Shown: positions 14,699-22,564 of the stretch, in pieces
Layout: each line of letters starts with the position of its first letter
Position numbering within the stretch: position 1 is the stretch's first letter
NCBI GenBank assembly: GCA_016930375.1
Contig: JAFGGU010000002.1
Span: forward strand, 1-41,936
Source: Bacteroidales bacterium
Lineage (GTDB): Bacteria > Bacteroidota > Bacteroidia > Bacteroidales > UBA10428
Reading direction: 5' to 3'
DNA: 41,936 bases
Made by a program: the position numbers and the translations under genes
Notes under the pieces: generated by a model
What the model was told of the DNA's origin: nothing
Databases searched by the model: none
What the model saw: the letters and a program-made list of their open reading frames with translations, nothing else

Positions 14699-15565
14699 TT
14701 ATGCCTGGTTGTTTTTGCTGAACTGGTTATAGAAAATTACGGCATCTCCTTCTTTTACACCAGTTATTTCTGCTATTACATTGCATTTCACCATTAAAAG
14801 GAAAAATATTTTCTTATGGGTGTTATGAATTAATCCTTCCAGGTTTCCCTGACCTTTTGAAATAACAATATCAGCCTCATTAAAAACTTTTTGGAATGCC
14901 GGAGAACATTTTTCAAGAATGGTGGATGGGGCGTCGTAACCATTGGAAATAACCCGGACAATATGCTGGATGCCAACACTCTCAGCATCCTGTAAGGTGA
15001 CGTCGTTAATTACATTCCCTCCCCGAACTGCGAAAGTAATATGCGGATGACTGATGGTTTCGAGCAGTAATTTGTCAAGCACAATCTCACCTGCATTATC
15101 TCCAAGGTAAAGCACTTTCTCTGCTTTTCCCAATTCATCTCGCAATATTCCGGAATGATCCACCGCTGGCTTTTTAGAAATCGCTGATGATAATACTTCC
15201 AAAACATCGAATGCTTTTGAAGGGCCGAAATCAATAATGTTGCCGGCCAACGCATATTGCAGGGCCGTTTGAAAAGGGTCAGCTGATTTTTTTATGTTAT
15301 TTCTTATTTTTTCTTCGAGACCCAATAATAACCTGTTATATTCTTTTTTCTCATTCCTGAACAAGTCGCGATTATTGGCTGCTTTTTGAAATAATTTGTT
15401 CAGGTAACGGGAAGCTTCAGGGGTGGATAGATTATTGTCAATATGTTTGTCGCAAAATCTATTAAACTTGAAAATCAGTTCTTTGGCTAACCGATCAGGA
15501 AGATTATACTTGACAATTAACTTATTTGCCTGTTTATGAAAACACTGTATACACTGTTCCTGCAT
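14699..15565 (-). CDS. DUF89/ARMT1-family damage-control phosphatase-like protein
   Basis: A 288-residue DUF89 protein. The N-terminus MQEQCIQCFHKQANKL holds C5xxC8, typical of the prokaryotic subfamily. The phosphatase core has VLYLGDNAGEIVLDKLLLE (about 152-170), FAVRGGNVINDVTLQDAE, and SKGQGNLEGL near 235-245, which carry the metal-binding acidic residues and the Asn. Members dephosphorylate damaged sugar-phosphate or nucleotide metabolites. It lies 6 nt after the DUF5320 gene. Its job here is unknown; DUF89/DUF5320/DUF134 neighbourhoods also occur in other anaerobes. Confidence 0.88.
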   Translation of the reverse strand: MQEQCIQCFHKQANKLIVKYNLPDRLAKELIFKFNRFCDKHIDNNLSTPEASRYLNKLFQKAANNRDLFRNEKKEYNRLLLGLEEKIRNNIKKSADPFQTALQYALAGNIIDFGPSKAFDVLEVLSSAISKKPAVDHSGILRDELGKAEKVLYLGDNAGEIVLDKLLLETISHPHITFAVRGGNVINDVTLQDAESVGIQHIVRVISNGYDAPSTILEKCSPAFQKVFNEADIVISKGQGNLEGLIHNTHKKIFFLLMVKCNVIAEITGVKEGDAVIFYNQFSKNNQA

Positions 15566-15571
15566 TCCGTT

Positions 15572-15910
15572 TTATTCACTTTTTCCTTCCAGTTCTTCCA
15601 ACCTCTTTTCAATGGCTTGCTGTGAGCGCTTAAAATAATCTGCTTGTGACTTTAATTGATCAATTTCTTCTTTTTTGCTTATGACAGAACTATAGGGGAA
15701 GTTAAGAACATTACCCGGACCGAAATTACGAAATCTGTAACCTCTCCCGAAACCTCTGCCTCTTCCCATATTTTGTCCGAAGCCGAAACCTCTGCCCTGT
15801 CCTCCAAATCCTTTTGTGAATCCCGGAGTGTCATAACCCGAGCATAATCCTAATGATTTTCCGGTTCTGGGACCTTGTCCCATTGGTCCGGTGCGGTCTC
15901 CTTGTGGCAT
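15572..15910 (-). CDS. DUF5320 family protein
   Basis: A 112-residue protein. The N-terminus MPQGDRTGPMGQGPRTGKSLGLCSGY is the DUF5320 signature. A low-complexity Gly/Arg/Phe segment follows (about 30-60, with repeated GRGFG). A C-terminal coiled-coil-like helix is KKEEIDQLKSQADYFKRSQQAIEKRLEELEGK. It is the first gene of the five-gene minus operon and lies downstream of the long palindrome at 15983-16010. Function unknown; the helix suggests self-association. Confidence 0.88.
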   Translation of the reverse strand: MPQGDRTGPMGQGPRTGKSLGLCSGYDTPGFTKGFGGQGRGFGFGQNMGRGRGFGRGYRFRNFGPGNVLNFPYSSVISKKEEIDQLKSQADYFKRSQQAIEKRLEELEGKSE

Positions 15911-15971
15911 AATTTTTACTTTTATTTGTTTTTTAATGCTATTAATTCATATCCAAAGAAAATTCATGAAA

Positions 15972-15979
15972 CAAATATA
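15972..15979 (-). promoter_or_regulatory. -7 element of the DUF5320-DUF89-radical SAM-def-DUF134 operon
   Basis: On the minus strand the sequence is TATATTTG, a perfect TAnnTTTG. It lies 62 nt before the DUF5320 start codon. The -33 region falls inside the palindrome 15983-16010, so occupancy of the palindrome should occlude this promoter. Confidence 0.55.
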
Positions 15980-15982
15980 ATA

Positions 15983-16010
15983 CTTTAAATGAACATATGT
16001 TCATTTAAAG
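15983..16010. promoter_or_regulatory. Perfect 28-bp palindromic operator, ArsR/SmtB type
   Basis: The half-site CTTTAAATGAACAT is followed directly by its exact reverse complement, making a perfect 28-bp palindrome whose 14-bp core is TGAACATATGTTCA (15990-16003). It lies between the Dps stop and the DUF5320 start, immediately upstream of the -7 at 15972. The AT-rich arms and absence of a following T-run argue for an operator over a terminator. It is the longest and cleanest copy of the box in the window. Confidence 0.8.
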
Positions 16011-16066
16011 CAAGATTTTTGAATTATTTTTAGGATTATGTTACATTCGGTTGATTTAAGCAAAAT

Positions 16067-16534
16067 CTATTTCAGAAAAGCATTCAACATCCAAATGGTT
16101 TTTTCCTGACCCGAAATGTAGCCTGTTATGAGATCAACCGTTCCATCATCACCATTTTCAGCAGCAGATACTGCAATTTCACGCTCCTGTTTTAGCAAAA
16201 CCAGCAACGCATCAAGTACTTCTTTAATGGTTGCCTGATCTGATGATAAATTAGTCTTTTCTTGAATATCAGCCATTTTCAGGTAATCCGAAAATGCATG
16301 AACAGGTTTGCCTTCCAACATCAGGATCCTTTCGGCAACCTCATCTGCTTTTTCGTTCAGGTCATCATACAATTCTTCGAATTTTTCATGCAATTTAAAA
16401 AAGTGTTTTCCGGTGATGTTCCAATGAAACCCTCTGGTGTTCATGTAAAATACCTGGATATTGCTTAAAAGCTTATTCAGTTTTTCAGTCATCTGGTTTG
16501 CATAACCTGATTCTAATCCAATTTGATTTTTCAT
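16067..16534 (-). CDS. dps: Dps-family ferritin-like DNA protection protein
   Basis: A 155-residue Dps protein. The inter-subunit ferroxidase residues H37 (GFHWNITG), H49 (KLHEKF), D64 and E68 (ADEVAERI) are present with the canonical spacing of 12, 15 and 4 residues. The protein forms a hollow dodecamer that oxidises and stores iron with peroxide, protecting DNA. There is no lysine-rich N-terminal tail, so DNA binding may be weak. It lies between two ArsR-type boxes (16760 upstream, 15990 downstream). A candidate minus-strand -7 at 16741-16734 would put its promoter next to the 16760 box. Confidence 0.93.
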   Translation of the reverse strand: MKNQIGLESGYANQMTEKLNKLLSNIQVFYMNTRGFHWNITGKHFFKLHEKFEELYDDLNEKADEVAERILMLEGKPVHAFSDYLKMADIQEKTNLSSDQATIKEVLDALLVLLKQEREIAVSAAENGDDGTVDLITGYISGQEKTIWMLNAFLK

Positions 16535-16787
16535 ATTATTATGATTAATTAATATTAAAAGAGAATGATACTTATAAAAGAATTAATAAATTTAGAATAT
16601 TTTTAGGGATATACAAATTATTCATTCGCATTTTTTAAATTCTAAGGTTCAAGCTTTAATAAAATAAAATCATTTTGTGTCATAATAAAATATTTCGAGT
16701 GTTTTAGTTCATGAATTGATTCCAACTATTATTCAAAATTAGTCTTATTAATTTTTAAATGAACAAAAGTTCATATAAATTTACCTC
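16535..16787. other. AT-rich divergent intergenic region
   Basis: About 250 nt, very AT-rich, between dps and the DUF4405 operon. I see no structured RNA. It contains the operator at 16760-16773. A rightward -7-like TAAATTTA lies at 16776-16783 (one mismatch to TAnnTTTG), and a leftward TAATTTTG at 16741-16734 with CAAA (minus TTTG) at 16764-16767, 22 nt away. Both putative promoters touch the operator, so dps and the rightward operon may be controlled together; the dps leader would then be about 190 nt. Confidence 0.4.
16760..16773. promoter_or_regulatory. ArsR/SmtB-type operator
   Basis: TGAACAAAAGTTCA has both TGAAC/GTTCA half-sites intact with a 4-nt centre; one further matching base on each side gives ATGAAC...GTTCAT. 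It ends 2 nt before the rightward -7-like TAAATTTA. Confidence 0.72.
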
Positions 16788-16874
16788 GTGAAGGTTTTAG
16801 AGGTTGATGGTTTGGAACCCAAAACTCGGATAGGGGCCTATCAACGCTTATTAAAACAATTATTTGTACTATGA
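16788..16874 (+). CDS. Possible leader peptide ORF coupled to the DUF4405 gene
   Basis: A 28-codon GTG-started frame (MKVLEVDGLEPKTRIGAYQR, then LLKQLFVL) ends in TGA overlapping the ATG of the next gene as ATGA. The putative -7 at 16776-16783 would place the transcript start on or near the GTG, so the message would be leaderless; an internal TTG at 16812 is an alternative. No family is recognised. It may be only a chance frame. Confidence 0.25.
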   Translation: MKVLEVDGLEPKTRIGAYQRLLKQLFVL

Positions 16875-17593
16875 AACAAAAACTGAATTTGCTTATTGAT
16901 GCCATCATGTTGATTGTTCTTATGATGATAGCCGGGATTGGCTTTTTAATTAAATATGTATTACTTCCAGGTAGTAAACGCATTGGCATATATGATGGAG
17001 ATACGGAGCTTTATTTCATGGGGCTAACCCGGCATCAATGGGGAAGCATTCATTTATACATAAGTTCCTTTCTTCTGATTCTTTTGACACTCCATATAAT
17101 CCTTCATTGGGGAACGATAGTATGTATTTTTAAAAAGATGATAATTAAAAAAGAACTCAGAATGGGCATTGCATTAATGCTTGGTTTTGTCTGTGTTTTT
17201 TTTGTTTTGGGTCCTTTTTTGGTAAAGCCCCAGGTGGTTCCCCTTGAACGCAGCCACCTGCATAAAAACCTCGAAGGGCATAAGGCACAATTTAATAGAG
17301 CGGTCAATGATGTTGAAATACTGCGTCAGGATACATCCTCATCAGTCAACCAAACTGCTGTACATCAAAAAAAGAGGGTTAATGCAGAAAATCATGAAAT
17401 CAACAATATAGAAGTATTTGGTTATCAAACTTTGCAATATGTTGCTGACCAATACAATGCTGATGTAATTAAAATCGCTGCCGAATTTAATATTCCTGAA
17501 CATCTTGTTGGCGAGAAATTAGGTCGTTTGAAAAAGATCTATCCGTTTACCATGGATGATATTCGTAATAGCATTCTGAAAAATAAAAAATAA
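16871..17593 (+). CDS. DUF4405 membrane protein (cytochrome b-like) with C-terminal helical domain
   Basis: A 240-residue protein with three membrane helices (about 8-30, 57-80, 98-118). Histidines H55, H61, H75 and H79 around helix two are those expected to bind heme in DUF4405 proteins, which resemble the cytochrome b561/formate-dehydrogenase gamma fold. After a polar linker (125-185) a soluble domain begins with EVFGYQTLQYVADQYNADVIKIAAEFNIPEHLVGEKLGRL and ends MDDIRNSILKNKK, a TLxxVA-type helical repeat also seen attached to DUF4405 in other anaerobes. It is probably an inner-membrane electron carrier. It is the first main gene behind the operator at 16760, 2 nt before DUF169. Confidence 0.8.
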   Translation: MKQKLNLLIDAIMLIVLMMIAGIGFLIKYVLLPGSKRIGIYDGDTELYFMGLTRHQWGSIHLYISSFLLILLTLHIILHWGTIVCIFKKMIIKKELRMGIALMLGFVCVFFVLGPFLVKPQVVPLERSHLHKNLEGHKAQFNRAVNDVEILRQDTSSSVNQTAVHQKKRVNAENHEINNIEVFGYQTLQYVADQYNADVIKIAAEFNIPEHLVGEKLGRLKKIYPFTMDDIRNSILKNKK

Positions 17594-17595
17594 CT

Positions 17596-18213
17596 ATGAT
17601 TTCTGAGCTAAAGAGGAGATTTGGTTATAAATGCAGTGGTATAAAGCTCAATTATATAGGTTCATATATTAATACTCCCTTGGTAGAACTTAGGTTATGT
17701 GAGGCTGTTAATCACTCATTTAATGTTCCCCTGTTGTTAAATTACAGGAATTTGTGCTGTGAGGGTTCACAGCGTAGCCTGGGTTTTGAGAAACAGGACC
17801 GTGAATTGATCAGCCATATATCAGAAGAAAGTCATGTATTAAGTCAAACCGTAAAAAAGGCTTTGCAAAACATTCCGGTCTTTGATAAACCGATCAAAAA
17901 CATTTTTCTCGGGATACAGGATGAAATGGAAGAAAGAATTCAGCCTGACTTGTTTATTATGCATGTAAGACCTAAAGAGGCTATGGAATTAATGAAACAG
18001 GTTATGGTCATAACAAACACATTCCCTGTTATTAAACCTTATCCATTTTTATCGGTATGTGGTGGTATTCTTGTTAATACAATAAAAAATAAACAAATGA
18101 GCATATCGTTCGGATGCCCTGAATCACGAAAATATGCAGGAGTAGATGATTCAGATGTGATTGTTGGCATTCCTTTCAAAATTTGTGAGAAACTTATAAA
18201 TTATTTGAAATGA
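17596..18213 (+). CDS. DUF169 family protein
   Basis: A 205-residue protein that fits DUF169: an early RLCEAVN segment (about residues 33-39), NLCCEGSQRSLGFEKQD (about 52-68), a central domain with MHVRPKEAMELMKQVM, and a C-terminal CPESRKYAGVDDSDVIVGIPFKI. The paired cysteines CC near 54-55 and C176 may bind metal. Function unknown; members are common in anaerobes and methanogens. It starts 2 nt after the DUF4405 gene and is likely co-transcribed. Confidence 0.7.
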   Translation: MISELKRRFGYKCSGIKLNYIGSYINTPLVELRLCEAVNHSFNVPLLLNYRNLCCEGSQRSLGFEKQDRELISHISEESHVLSQTVKKALQNIPVFDKPIKNIFLGIQDEMEERIQPDLFIMHVRPKEAMELMKQVMVITNTFPVIKPYPFLSVCGGILVNTIKNKQMSISFGCPESRKYAGVDDSDVIVGIPFKICEKLINYLK

Positions 18214-18266
18214 GAATACATCTATACAAGTTGTATTCAAAATCTTGAATTGCATTGAAAGGTAAA

Positions 18267-19055
18267 ATGGATAATAAAAGCTTGTCACAACTGAAAGAAT
18301 GGTTCACAGGCTATGTGCAGACATTTAAGTCAAACGATACTGAAATACAGGAAAATATCAATTTGAAACAAGATCATACCCTGCGGGTATGCCAGGAAAT
18401 AATTTGTGTTGGGAAACAGCTCGGTTTACCAGAAGATGCATTGCAGCTGGCTGAAGCAATTGCCCTGTTGCATGATATCGGCCGTTTTGAACAATATGCC
18501 CGTTACCGGACTTTTATGGATGGGAGATCCGAAAATCATGCTGAACTGGGAATTAAGGTCCTGTTGAAGCATGAAGTGTTGAAGCAACTGGATGATGAAA
18601 TAAGGGATTTGATTTTATGCGCCATTAAATACCACAACAGACCTTCACTTCCCCCGGAAGAAACGGACAGGTGCTTATTTTTTTCAAGGATCTTGAGGGA
18701 TGCGGACAAACTCGATATCTGGAAAGTGGTCATCGATCATTATTACAGAAGAAATAGTGAAAGTAACACCGCTATTGAACTCCATTTGCCTGATACACCT
18801 GGGTTTTCGAAGGAAGTTGGTCGGGATTTATTGAATCAGAGAATCGTTGACATGAATCATATCAAGAATCTGAATGATTTTAAACTGCTGCAAATGGGAT
18901 GGATTTTTGATATCAACTTTAAGCCCACCTTTGATTGTATAAGAGAACGTCGCTACATTGAATTGATTCAGGATGTTTTACCCCAAACAAAAGAATATTT
19001 AGCACTGTTTGATTCCGTTTATAAATTTTGCCATGAGCATAATTTTGCCAATTAA
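18267..19055 (+). CDS. HD-domain phosphohydrolase
   Basis: About 262 residues from the ATG at 18267, chosen over an in-frame TTG at 18255 because AAAGG sits 4 nt upstream. H37 (DHTLRV), H69-D70 (LLHDIGRFEQY) and later AIKYHNRP and RDADKLDIW form the HD metal site. These enzymes hydrolyse phosphate esters, often nucleotides; the substrate is not apparent. It is 53 nt after DUF169 and followed 86 nt later by the ZIP gene. Confidence 0.88.
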   Translation: MDNKSLSQLKEWFTGYVQTFKSNDTEIQENINLKQDHTLRVCQEIICVGKQLGLPEDALQLAEAIALLHDIGRFEQYARYRTFMDGRSENHAELGIKVLLKHEVLKQLDDEIRDLILCAIKYHNRPSLPPEETDRCLFFSRILRDADKLDIWKVVIDHYYRRNSESNTAIELHLPDTPGFSKEVGRDLLNQRIVDMNHIKNLNDFKLLQMGWIFDINFKPTFDCIRERRYIELIQDVLPQTKEYLALFDSVYKFCHEHNFAN

Positions 19056-19141
19056 ACCAATTGTTTACCACAATAAAATGGTTATGGTTAGTGAATTAGT
19101 AAATTACAGGTTTACATCATACCTAAAAAAAGGAGGAGCGT

Positions 19142-19873
19142 ATGTTTGTTCATGATAGCACTTTCATCTGGATAGCTATATTTGCCATTCTTGCCGCCAT
19201 AGTAAATGGACTTGGCATGTTTATCCTGTTTAAATTCAGAACATGGGCTGAAAAAGCCAAAACCTATTTTATGTGTTTTGCCGCCGGAGTGCTGATCTCA
19301 ACTCCTTTGATGCTGGCACTGCCCCAGGCAATACAAAAGAATTTCTATGCAGGGTTTATGGCTTTGCTGGGTTTCTTATTCATGTTTTTCTCCAATGAAT
19401 ATATTAAACACCTGACACAAAAGGAAGCTCTTGCTTTTGGAATTGTTGCCGCAGAAGGAATAGGAATTCATTCGTTTATTGATGGGGTTATTTATACGGT
19501 TACATTCAGCATCAGCATTCTGACCGGCTTTTTAGCTGCAACAGGATTGGTGATACATGAGTTTGCCGAGGGAATTATTACCTATACGATTTTTCTGAAG
19601 GGGGGCATGAAGGAAAAAAGAGCTATGATTTACGCCTTTCTGGTGGCAGGGCTTACAACTCCCATAGGCGCATTTGTAGCTTATCCTCTCATAAATAAGC
19701 TTGACCAAAGCACATTAGGGCTTATTTTAGGCTTTGTAGCCGGGGTGTTAATTTATGTATCAGCCTCTCACCTTTTGCCTGAGGCACGAGGGGAAGAAAA
19801 AAAGCACTCCAGTCTCGCTTTTCTAAGCGGAGTTGGATTGGCAGTTTTTATTGTATTGTCAAAGCTCCTTTAA
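19142..19873 (+). CDS. ZIP-family divalent metal transporter
   Basis: A 243-residue, eight-helix inner-membrane transporter. Metal-site motifs are H110-SFIDG in helix four and H139-EFAEG in helix five, the HxxxD/HExxE pattern of the ZIP family (zinc, iron or other divalent cations). AAAAAGGAGGAGCG directly before the ATG is an exceptionally strong Shine-Dalgarno for this window. A zinc or iron importer lying close to a SmtB-like repressor and feoAB fits a metal-homeostasis region, though no TGAA-N6-TTCA box is seen right upstream. Confidence 0.9.
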   Translation: MFVHDSTFIWIAIFAILAAIVNGLGMFILFKFRTWAEKAKTYFMCFAAGVLISTPLMLALPQAIQKNFYAGFMALLGFLFMFFSNEYIKHLTQKEALAFGIVAAEGIGIHSFIDGVIYTVTFSISILTGFLAATGLVIHEFAEGIITYTIFLKGGMKEKRAMIYAFLVAGLTTPIGAFVAYPLINKLDQSTLGLILGFVAGVLIYVSASHLLPEARGEEKKHSSLAFLSGVGLAVFIVLSKLL

Positions 19874-19894
19874 TTTTGTTTATTGGTAATGCTA

Positions 19895-19918
19895 CCCGGG
19901 AATTTGAAATTTTCCCCG
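19895..19918 (+). terminator. Possible hairpin terminator after the ZIP gene
   Basis: CCGGGAA and TTCCCCGG can pair around a short A/T loop with one bulge. It lies 22 nt after the ZIP stop codon. There is no U-tract after it, so termination is only a suggestion. Confidence 0.3.
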
Positions 19919-19957
19919 GAGATAGTTGGGATAAATATCCATACATAAATTAATTCA

Positions 19958-19994
19958 TTAACATATGTTGTGATATGAATTTAATTTATTTTTG
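19958..19994 (+). promoter_or_regulatory. Promoter with degenerate ArsR-type box upstream of the sulfur-transfer flavoprotein
   Basis: TATTTTTG at 19987-19994 fits the -7 pattern TAnnTTTG, with TTG at 19968-19970 as a short-spaced -33. TTAACATATGTTGT (19958-19971) matches the TGAACATATGTTCA core at 11 of 14 positions and covers that -33. Centre and spacing agree with the other boxes, but both outer half-site ends are lost. Confidence 0.35.
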
Positions 19995-20054
19995 AAGATT
20001 TCTGATTAGATATAGTTAACTTAGATAACAACGTAACCATAATATTGAATAATA

Positions 20055-22529
20055 ATGAAATACCTTATTGTTGGCGGAGTGGCAGGGGGTGCAACAACAG
20101 CTGCACGTTTGAGGCGTTTGGATGAGGCCTGTGAGATCATTCTTTTTGAAAGAGGGGAATACATTTCCTATGCCAATTGCGGATTACCCTATTATATCGG
20201 GGGTACTATTACGGAAAGGGACAACTTGTTTGTACAAACTCCTGAGTCATTCGGGACACGTTTTAATTTACAGATCCGGATTTTGAGTGAGGTGATCGAA
20301 ATCAACAAAACTGAGAAAAGCGTAATGGTGAAAGATTTGCGATCAGGAAATACCTACTTGGAAAGTTATGATAAACTTGTGCTTTCGCCAGGCGCTGAGC
20401 CGGTTCGGCCCCCCCTTCCGGGTATCAATCAGGAAGGCATATTTACTTTACGCAATGTACCTGATACCGATCGTATAAAACATTTCATCAACGAAACCAA
20501 TCCCCGGCATGCCGTTGTTGTTGGGGCCGGGTTCATCGGACTCGAAATGGCGGAAAACCTCCACCGTTGTGGTATTAAAGTTACCATCATTGAGATGGCC
20601 GAACAGGTGATGACACCCTTGGACTATTCCATGGCCGCTTTGGTGCATCAGCATTTGAAAACAAAAAATGTTGAGTTTTACCTGAACACCGCCGTTTCTT
20701 CCTTTTCGAAGGCAAATGAACGCATTCTCGTTAAGTTAAATTCCTCCAGGACCATTGAAACCGACCTGGTTGTGCTATCCATTGGAGTTAAACCCGACAG
20801 TCGCCTGGCCAGGGAAGCAGGCCTGATGATTGGTGAAACCGGAGGAATTTCGGTAAACGAATTTTTACAAACTTCCGATGATGACATATATGCCCTGGGT
20901 GACGCCATTGAATATACCAATCCGGTCACCGGCACAAGAATGATTACATACCTGGCAGGGCCTGCCAACAAACAGGGAAGAATCGTAGCAGATAACCTGG
21001 TATATGGTAACCGGAAGAAATACAATGGATCAATCAATACGGCCATTGCTAAGGTATTTGATGTAACAGTTGCATCAACAGGTGTTTCGGGCAAACTTCT
21101 CGGTAAAATGAATATTCCCCATATCGACTCTATTACGCATTCTTCTTCGCATGCAGGTTATTATCCCGGGGCAGTGCCCATGTCCATAAAAATATCATTT
21201 TCGCCTGACGATGGGCGCCTGTTGGGTGCTCAAATTGTTGGTTATAGCGGCATTGATAAGCGAATAGACCTTTTTTCAGAGGCTATCCGGAAAAGAGCAA
21301 CCGTTTATGATCTGGCTGAAATTGAACATGCCTATGCTCCTCCTTATTCTTCAGCCAAAGATCCGGTGAATATTGCCGGAATGGTTGCTGAAAATATCCT
21401 GGATGGAATCACAAAAACCATCTCCTGGAGGGCGATATCTGAGGATTTAGCGGATGACATGTTTTTACTTGACATCCGCACCCGCGAAGAATTTCAGCTG
21501 GGTTCGATTGAGGGCGCTGTTAATATTCCCCTTGATGAGTTACGTCCTCGCCTGGAAGAACTTCCGCACGACAAAAAAATTGTTACATTCTGTGGGGTCG
21601 GACTAAGGGCGCATGTGGCCTGCCGTATACTGATGCAAAGCGGCTTTAATGAGGTCTATAACCTTTCGGGTGGATTAAAAACATTCGAAACCGCCAGTCA
21701 GAAACAAAGCAATGAAGATATCTTTGCCAATGATTATATTGGTCATGACGATCATATTTACCAGGGAAGCAAGGAAAAATCCATTTTGAAACCTGTTGAT
21801 TTTGGAAAGCTCAGGGATGTGGATGCCTGTGGTTTGCAATGTCCCGGTCCGGTAATGAAACTCAAGCAGTCGATAGATCAGATTGCGGTGGGTGAAGTCG
21901 TAAGGATAAGGGCTACAGATGCCGGATTTTACAAGGATGTGAAAGCCTGGGCCAATGTTACGGGGAACGAACTTGTAGAACTTACCCGCGACGGCCCTGA
22001 GATTATTGCCCTTGTCCGCAAAGGCGAACCTGTTGATCAAATGATCACACGAAGGGGTAGTAACAATGCCACTTTAATTTGTTTCAGCGATGACCTCGAT
22101 AAAGCCTTGGCCACTTTTGTAATTGCCAATGGTGCCGCTGCCTCGGGGAAAAAAGTTACCCTGTTTTTTACTTTCTGGGGTTTGAATGTAATAAAGCGAC
22201 AGCAGAAGCCGGCGGTAAAAAAAGACATTTTTGGCAGGATGTTTAGCTCCATGATGCCGGGTTCCAGCAGGGAACTGGGACTTTCGAAAATGAATATGGG
22301 CGGTATGGGCAGTAAAATGATGCGCAGGGTGATGAAAGATAAACATGTTGATTCTCTTGAAAACATGATTCAAGCTTCGTTAGATAACGGAGTTGAGCTG
22401 GTGGCCTGCCAGATGTCGATGGATGTAATGGGAGTGAAGGCTGAAGAATTCATTGATGGTGTTCAGATAGGTGGTGTGGCAACTTACCTGGAACGAACAG
22501 AAAACGCCAGCCTGAACTTGTTTGTGTAA
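20055..22529 (+). CDS. CoA-disulfide reductase-like flavoprotein fused to rhodanese, TusA and DsrE-like domains
   Basis: An 824-residue multidomain protein. Residues 1-445 are a flavoprotein disulfide reductase (GGVAGGATTAARL FAD site, redox C42 in YANCGLPYY, GAGFIGLEMAE NAD site). About 455-555 is a rhodanese with the catalytic Cys in TFCGVGLRA. About 590-660 is TusA (DACGLQCPGPVMKLKQ, the CPxP motif). About 665-824 is a DsrE/DsrF-like domain (LICFSDDLDKALATF...GKKVTLFFTFWGLN). Together it should take sulfane sulfur or polysulfide and relay persulfide between Cys sites while reducing it with NAD(P)H. The arrangement is known from other anaerobes. It is a second member of the flavoprotein family of 5071-6423. 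Confidence 0.93.
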   Translation: MKYLIVGGVAGGATTAARLRRLDEACEIILFERGEYISYANCGLPYYIGGTITERDNLFVQTPESFGTRFNLQIRILSEVIEINKTEKSVMVKDLRSGNTYLESYDKLVLSPGAEPVRPPLPGINQEGIFTLRNVPDTDRIKHFINETNPRHAVVVGAGFIGLEMAENLHRCGIKVTIIEMAEQVMTPLDYSMAALVHQHLKTKNVEFYLNTAVSSFSKANERILVKLNSSRTIETDLVVLSIGVKPDSRLAREAGLMIGETGGISVNEFLQTSDDDIYALGDAIEYTNPVTGTRMITYLAGPANKQGRIVADNLVYGNRKKYNGSINTAIAKVFDVTVASTGVSGKLLGKMNIPHIDSITHSSSHAGYYPGAVPMSIKISFSPDDGRLLGAQIVGYSGIDKRIDLFSEAIRKRATVYDLAEIEHAYAPPYSSAKDPVNIAGMVAENILDGITKTISWRAISEDLADDMFLLDIRTREEFQLGSIEGAVNIPLDELRPRLEELPHDKKIVTFCGVGLRAHVACRILMQSGFNEVYNLSGGLKTFETASQKQSNEDIFANDYIGHDDHIYQGSKEKSILKPVDFGKLRDVDACGLQCPGPVMKLKQSIDQIAVGEVVRIRATDAGFYKDVKAWANVTGNELVELTRDGPEIIALVRKGEPVDQMITRRGSNNATLICFSDDLDKALATFVIANGAAASGKKVTLFFTFWGLNVIKRQQKPAVKKDIFGRMFSSMMPGSSRELGLSKMNMGGMGSKMMRRVMKDKHVDSLENMIQASLDNGVELVACQMSMDVMGVKAEEFIDGVQIGGVATYLERTENASLNLFV

Positions 22530-22564
22530 TGCCAGGTGGTTATATTTAGTCCAAAAATATCACA

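Noticed and set aside
18214..18240. GAATACA ... TGTATTC inverted repeat after the DUF169 gene as terminator
   Set aside because: AT-rich 7-bp stem with an 11-nt loop and no T-run; too weak to call.
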